From an uncultured Sutterella sp. (lineage in GTDB: Bacteria; Pseudomonadota; Gammaproteobacteria; Burkholderiales; Burkholderiaceae_F), in the NCBI GenBank assembly GCA_900754475.1, contig CAAECY010000107.1:1-6204 (forward strand): a DNA stretch of 6,204 nucleotides, in the 5' to 3' direction. The translations under genes were made by a program, and so were the position numbers. The notes below the pieces were generated by a model. That model saw nothing but the letters and a program-made list of their open reading frames with translations, did no database searches and was not told the origin of the DNA. Position 1 is the first letter of the stretch. Each line of letters starts with the position of its first letter. Positions 5,814 through 6,204 of this stretch are shown here, one piece after another.

Positions 5814-6094
5814 AATGGAGCATCGGGCGGGAAAGTGGGATAGTGATTGATTATTTCCGAACGCTTTTCGAGTCTTTTTCGAACGCCTCGGGCCCGACGT
5901 CGGAGGAACGTAGGGTCAAAGAGAGCCCGTGTGTGCACGATGAGACGGCCTCGCTCCGTAACCCCTGTCGGAGAAGGACTTCGAAGCGTTCTATAAATCC
6001 GAATGCAATGTTCGGAAAAGTACGTCAACACAGCACAAGCCGTTGCAATCCGATACGCGGACTACTACTTTTGTCCGAGGCGCCTTACGGGTTA
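5814..6094. other. Non-coding, lower-GC stretch
   Basis: No convincing gene is seen on either strand. The open frames here have poor codon bias and irregular composition (rich in R, S, C and N). The stretch is visibly richer in A/T than the flanking genes. It must contain the promoter of the reductase unless that lies within 5600-5720, but I find no minus-strand -35/-10 pair with correct spacing; TTGACG (6027-6022) and TTATAG (5996-5991) are too far apart. Confidence 0.4.
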
Positions 6095-6115
6095 ACCTGA
6101 TAGAATTCGTCAGGT
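6095..6115. repeat. Inverted repeat ACCTGA/TCAGGT
   Basis: Perfect 6-bp arms (6095-6100 and 6110-6115) flank a 9-nt AT-rich centre containing TAGAATTC. It could be a protein site. No gene can be linked to it within the window. Confidence 0.3.
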
Positions 6116-6131
6116 ATTCGGTTATTAAGGC

Positions 6132-6150
6132 GGCACTGGTTTAGGTGTTA
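6132..6150. mobile_element. Possible insertion-sequence end
   Basis: GGCACTGGTTTAGGTGTTA directly follows, on the minus strand, the double stop of the partial gene at 6151. Terminal inverted repeats of insertion sequences often begin with GG and lie within a few bases of the transposase stop. The approximate repeat GTTATTAAGGC (6121-6131) and GTTATTAGGC (6147-6156) sits on either side. The family cannot be stated and the other end is outside the window. Confidence 0.25.
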
Positions 6151-6204
6151 TTAGGCTACCTCGGGCTCGGCCTGAGCGTAGCGCACCGAGTCCGGCGAAA
6201 AGCA
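6151..6204 (-). CDS. C-terminal fragment of a minus-strand gene, possible transposase
   Basis: Reading leftward from the window edge, 17 codons (CFSPDSVRYAQAEPEVA) end in tandem TAA TAA (6153-6148). Third positions are mostly G/C (13 of 17), as in the real genes here. The gene continues beyond the right edge. The tail is too short to assign a family. The transposase idea rests only on the end-like sequence that follows it. Confidence 0.35.
   Translation of the reverse strand, partial: CFSPDSVRYAQAEPEVA

Noticed and set aside
5645..6100. A 151-codon plus-strand open frame upstream of the reductase
   Set aside because: It has irregular codon bias, composition rich in R, S, C and N, no ribosome binding site or motif, and it runs through the repeat cluster.

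Overview
The window reads as chromosomal DNA of a high-GC Gram-negative bacterium. Strong G/C preference at third codon positions, a Tat-exported flavocytochrome c-type reductase and an AraC regulator of the AraC_N class all fit a Sutterella-like anaerobic or microaerophilic betaproteobacterium. The lineage is an inference from protein style, not from a marker gene.

Layout from left to right. (1) A bidirectional terminator hairpin (11-54) closes whatever lies to the left. (2) A plus-strand gene of unknown function ends at 1260. Its codon periodicity reaches back to about position 76, but no ATG/GTG/TTG start is available before GTG 205, so its 5' end is abnormal. (3) A convergent intergenic stretch (1261-1542) holds one or two hairpin terminators. 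(4) A minus-strand AraC-family regulator (2669 down to 1543) is split by a one-base frameshift inside its DNA-binding domain. (5) A 556-bp divergent spacer (2670-3225) carries a good sigma70-type promoter for the regulator, a 16-bp operator-like dyad touching its -35 box, and several small inverted and direct repeats. (6) A plus-strand beta-carbonic anhydrase spans 3226-3960. (7) Two consecutive hairpins (3979-4053) separate it from (8) a convergent minus-strand, Tat-exported FAD reductase (5589 down to 4075) with an ideal ribosome binding site. (9) About 560 bp of non-coding DNA (5590-6150) lies upstream of the reductase, with clustered direct and inverted repeats at 5725-5813. (10) The right edge shows 17 codons ending in a double stop, followed by what may be the end of an insertion sequence.

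No gene pair here forms an obvious operon: all three recognisable genes are single units bounded by terminators. The carbonic anhydrase interconverts CO2 and bicarbonate. The reductase is expected to use an organic compound as terminal electron acceptor in the periplasm, with electrons from a partner encoded elsewhere. The AraC-type gene could have regulated its divergent neighbour or genes elsewhere, but as read it cannot make a complete DNA-binding protein.

I see no defence system, CRISPR array, tRNA or rRNA. The points most worth a second look are the reductase's altered active site, the broken regulator with its intact-looking operator, the start-less first gene, and the repeat cluster in the reductase leader.
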